Positions 4,353 through 5,947 of a stretch of 5,947 bases of DNA are shown here, piece after piece. Every line of letters begins with the position of its first letter. Position 1 is the stretch's first letter. The stretch lies in the NCBI GenBank assembly GCA_029861485.1, contig JAOTZF010000115.1, positions 1 to 5,947 of the forward strand, read 5' to 3'. The stretch is from Thermoleophilia bacterium. Lineage in GTDB: Bacteria; Actinomycetota; Thermoleophilia; Miltoncostaeales; Miltoncostaeaceae. Made by a program: the position numbers and the translations under genes. The notes beneath the pieces are model-generated. The model did not search any database. It had not been told where the DNA came from and saw nothing but the letters and a program-made list of their open reading frames with translations.

Positions 4353-5536
4353 CGCGGCTCCAGGGTAGCCGCCCGCGGCAGCGCCAGCTCGATCGAAAGG
4401 GCCTGAGCCTCTTGGCTACGGGCCACTTCGTGATCGACATGTCCGTCGGAGCGCTGCCGGCATTCTTGCCGCTATTCGTCGCGCTGTATGCGCTGAGCGA
4501 CCTGCAGGCCGCAATGATCGTCGGTGCGTCGTTGTTCGCATCCTCGGTCGCCCAACCGATCTTCGGAGTGATCGCCGACCGACGCCCTGCCCCCTACTTT
4601 CTGTGGGGCAGCGTCGTCGTGGCCGTGGCGGGCCTCGCCGCAGCCGGCCTGGTGGCCGGCTACGCCGGAGTGATCGCCGCGGTGTTCGGGTCGGGCCTCG
4701 GCGTCGCGGCCTGGCACCCCGAGGCGGCGCGCGTCGCGAATCGCATCTCGGGCACCCGCCCGGCCACGGGCCTGGCGTGGTTCATGGTCGGCGGGCACCT
4801 CGGCTTCAGCGCCGGACCCCTGCTCGCCAGCATCGCGATTCCCCTCTTCGGGGTGGAGGCGACCCTGGTCTTCCTCATCCCCGGCAGCATCGCCGCCGCG
4901 CTCTTGGTCGCCGGACGCCGGCACGTGCATGCGGAGCTCGCCCCGACCAGCGCGGCCGCCACGCTCAGCGGTGTGTCGCACATTCCGGGGCTCGTGCTGA
5001 TCCTCGCGGTCACCAGCATGCGTACCTGGGCGCAGTTCGGCGTCCTGGCGCTCGCACCGCTCTTCTTGGCCGACGAGCGCGGACTCAGCGACAGCGCCAT
5101 CGGCCTGGTGATCTTCGGTTTCGCCATGGGCGGCGCGGTCGGCACCTTCGGCGGGGCCTGGCTGGCCGAGCGCATCGGCGGGCCTCGCATGCTGGTCTGG
5201 TCGATGCCCGGCGCTGCGCCGCTGATCGCGATCTTCATCCTGGCCGACGGACCGATCGGGATCATCGCGCTGGTGCTGTCGGGCCTGCTCCTGCTGGCGT
5301 CGTTCTCGGTGACGGTTGCCGTCGGCCAGTCGTACCTCCCCACGCGCCTGGCGCTCGCCGCGGGTCTGATGATCGGCTTCGGGGCGATCGGCTCGGCTCC
5401 GCTTGGGCTGGCCATGCTGGGTGCGGTCGCGGATATCCTCGGGCGCGAGACCGCGCTGTGGATCGTTGCAGCGCTGCCCGTCGTCGGAGCGTTGATGGCC
5501 CTCTTCCTTCCCGAACCACGAAGCGCGCCCGGATGA
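4340..5536 (+). CDS. Fsr-family (fosmidomycin-resistance type) MFS transporter
   Basis: The product has up to 398 residues and about 12 membrane segments in two six-segment halves, with a polar linker near 193-213. Features typical of the Fsr branch of the major facilitator superfamily are: the HFVIDMSVGALPAFLPLF first segment (29-46), QPIFGVIADRR (72-82) as the motif A region, WHPEAARVAN (125-134), GGHLGFSAGP (151-160), RTWAQFG (228-234), and the segment after QSYLPTR (330-336). Members expel small molecules by proton antiport. Fosmidomycin resistance is known for the E. coli founder, but the natural substrate here cannot be told. The start is uncertain. GTG 4340 lacks a ribosome site and overlaps the divergent small ORF. 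TTG 4412, 10 bp after AAAGGG, would give 374 residues and still keep the first membrane segment. The stop overlaps the rarA start as ATGA. Confidence 0.85.
   Translation: MSQASRLQGSRPRQRQLDRKGLSLLATGHFVIDMSVGALPAFLPLFVALYALSDLQAAMIVGASLFASSVAQPIFGVIADRRPAPYFLWGSVVVAVAGLAAAGLVAGYAGVIAAVFGSGLGVAAWHPEAARVANRISGTRPATGLAWFMVGGHLGFSAGPLLASIAIPLFGVEATLVFLIPGSIAAALLVAGRRHVHAELAPTSAAATLSGVSHIPGLVLILAVTSMRTWAQFGVLALAPLFLADERGLSDSAIGLVIFGFAMGGAVGTFGGAWLAERIGGPRMLVWSMPGAAPLIAIFILADGPIGIIALVLSGLLLLASFSVTVAVGQSYLPTRLALAAGLMIGFGAIGSAPLGLAMLGAVADILGRETALWIVAALPVVGALMALFLPEPRSAPG
4358..4362 (-). promoter_or_regulatory. Ribosome binding site of the 73-residue ORF
   Basis: TGGAG on the minus strand lies 5 bases upstream of the ATG at 4352. 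It supports translation of the small minus-strand ORF and lies within the possible N-terminal coding region of the MFS gene. Confidence 0.45.
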
Positions 5537-5947
5537 GCGCGGACGAGCCCGACCTCTTCTCCGATCTCGTCGAGGATCGGCTGCGGCAGGATCAGCCGCC
5601 GGCGGCGCGCATGCGGCCGGAGGCGGTCGAGGACATCGTGGGGCAAGACGCCCTGCTCGGCCCCGGCGCCTTTCTCGCGACAGCCATCGCTGAGGACCGC
5701 GTGCCGTCGCTGATCCTCTACGGCCCCCCGGGATGCGGGAAGACGACGTTGGCGCGGGTGGTCGCGCGAAGCACCGCCGCGGCCTTCGAGGAGCGCTCAG
5801 CGGTCAGCGCGAGCCTGGCCGACGTGCGCGGGGTAATCGCGGCCGCCCGCGACCGCCTGGCGGCGGGCACGGCCACCGTGCTGTTCCTCGATGAGATCCA
5901 CCGCTTCAACAAGGCACAGCAGGACGCCTTGCTGCCGTCGGTTGAGG
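5533..5947 (+). CDS. rarA: RarA (MgsA) replication-associated AAA+ ATPase, N-terminal part, cut by the window edge
   Basis: The first 138 residues are present and the frame stays open at the right edge. RarA proteins are usually about 430-450 residues, so roughly a third is seen. The order is: a short acidic N-terminus with DLFSDLVEDRL, then ARMRPEAVEDIVGQDALLGPG (25-45) typical of the RarA/RuvB-like clade, Walker A GPPGCGKTT (64-72), SAVSASLADVRGVI (sensor-coupling region, 89-102), and Walker B LFLDEIHRFNKAQQDALLP (117-135), which is characteristic of RarA/WRNIP1. The family acts at stalled replication forks with SSB and the clamp-loader-like fold. The ATG at 5533 overlaps the MFS stop by 4 bp (ATGA), so translation is probably coupled. 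A Cys replaces the usual Thr in the Walker A loop, at a variable position. Confidence 0.93.
   Translation, partial: MSADEPDLFSDLVEDRLRQDQPPAARMRPEAVEDIVGQDALLGPGAFLATAIAEDRVPSLILYGPPGCGKTTLARVVARSTAAAFEERSAVSASLADVRGVIAAARDRLAAGTATVLFLDEIHRFNKAQQDALLPSVE

Noticed and set aside
4660..5646. Long minus-strand ORF of 328 residues antisense to the MFS gene
   Set aside because: It is an Ala/Pro/Arg/Ser-rich shadow of a GC-rich gene with no domain motif, whereas the plus frame has a clear MFS pattern.

Overview
The window is GC-rich DNA (roughly two thirds G+C by eye, GC-rich third codon positions, several GTG starts) and looks like the chromosome of a high-GC actinobacterium. A Thermoleophilia or Solirubrobacterales-like lineage is my guess from the mix of genes; the lineage is inference. 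No RNA genes, insertion sequences, CRISPR arrays or prophage genes are visible.

Layout. Positions 1-221 (+) hold the 3' end of a gene whose product ends in a charged tail made of perfect 78-bp (26-residue) tandem repeats. It converges on a four-gene minus-strand operon reading from 3102 down to 255: a rhodanese-ThiF/MoeB fusion (moeZ-like E1), cysO (ubiquitin-like sulfur carrier), cysM (O-phosphoserine-type cysteine synthase) and mec (JAMM/MPN+ peptidase). A strong GC hairpin lies between the two convergent stops. The 119-bp gap at 3103-3221 is AT-richer than its surroundings and serves as a divergent promoter region. On its other side run plus-strand genes: a 98-residue four-cysteine zinc-ribbon-like protein, a 219-residue protein with about four membrane segments, a 398-residue Fsr-type MFS transporter, and the start of rarA (AAA+ ATPase), which runs off the right edge. 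A 73-residue minus-strand ORF with coding-like composition fills 4131-4352, between the membrane protein and the transporter.

How the genes work together. The minus-strand operon appears to encode the whole CysO route to cysteine known from Mycobacterium tuberculosis. The E1-like protein adenylates the C-terminal Gly-Gly of CysO and its rhodanese domain supplies persulfide sulfur, giving a CysO thiocarboxylate. CysM joins this to O-phosphoserine-derived aminoacrylate, giving CysO-cysteine. Mec then cuts off cysteine and releases CysO. In M. tuberculosis the activating enzyme MoeZ is encoded elsewhere and has its rhodanese domain at the C-terminus; here it is in the same operon with the rhodanese domain at the N-terminus. 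The plus-strand genes show no obvious functional link to this pathway. The small zinc-ribbon, the membrane protein and the 73-residue ORF remain of unknown function.
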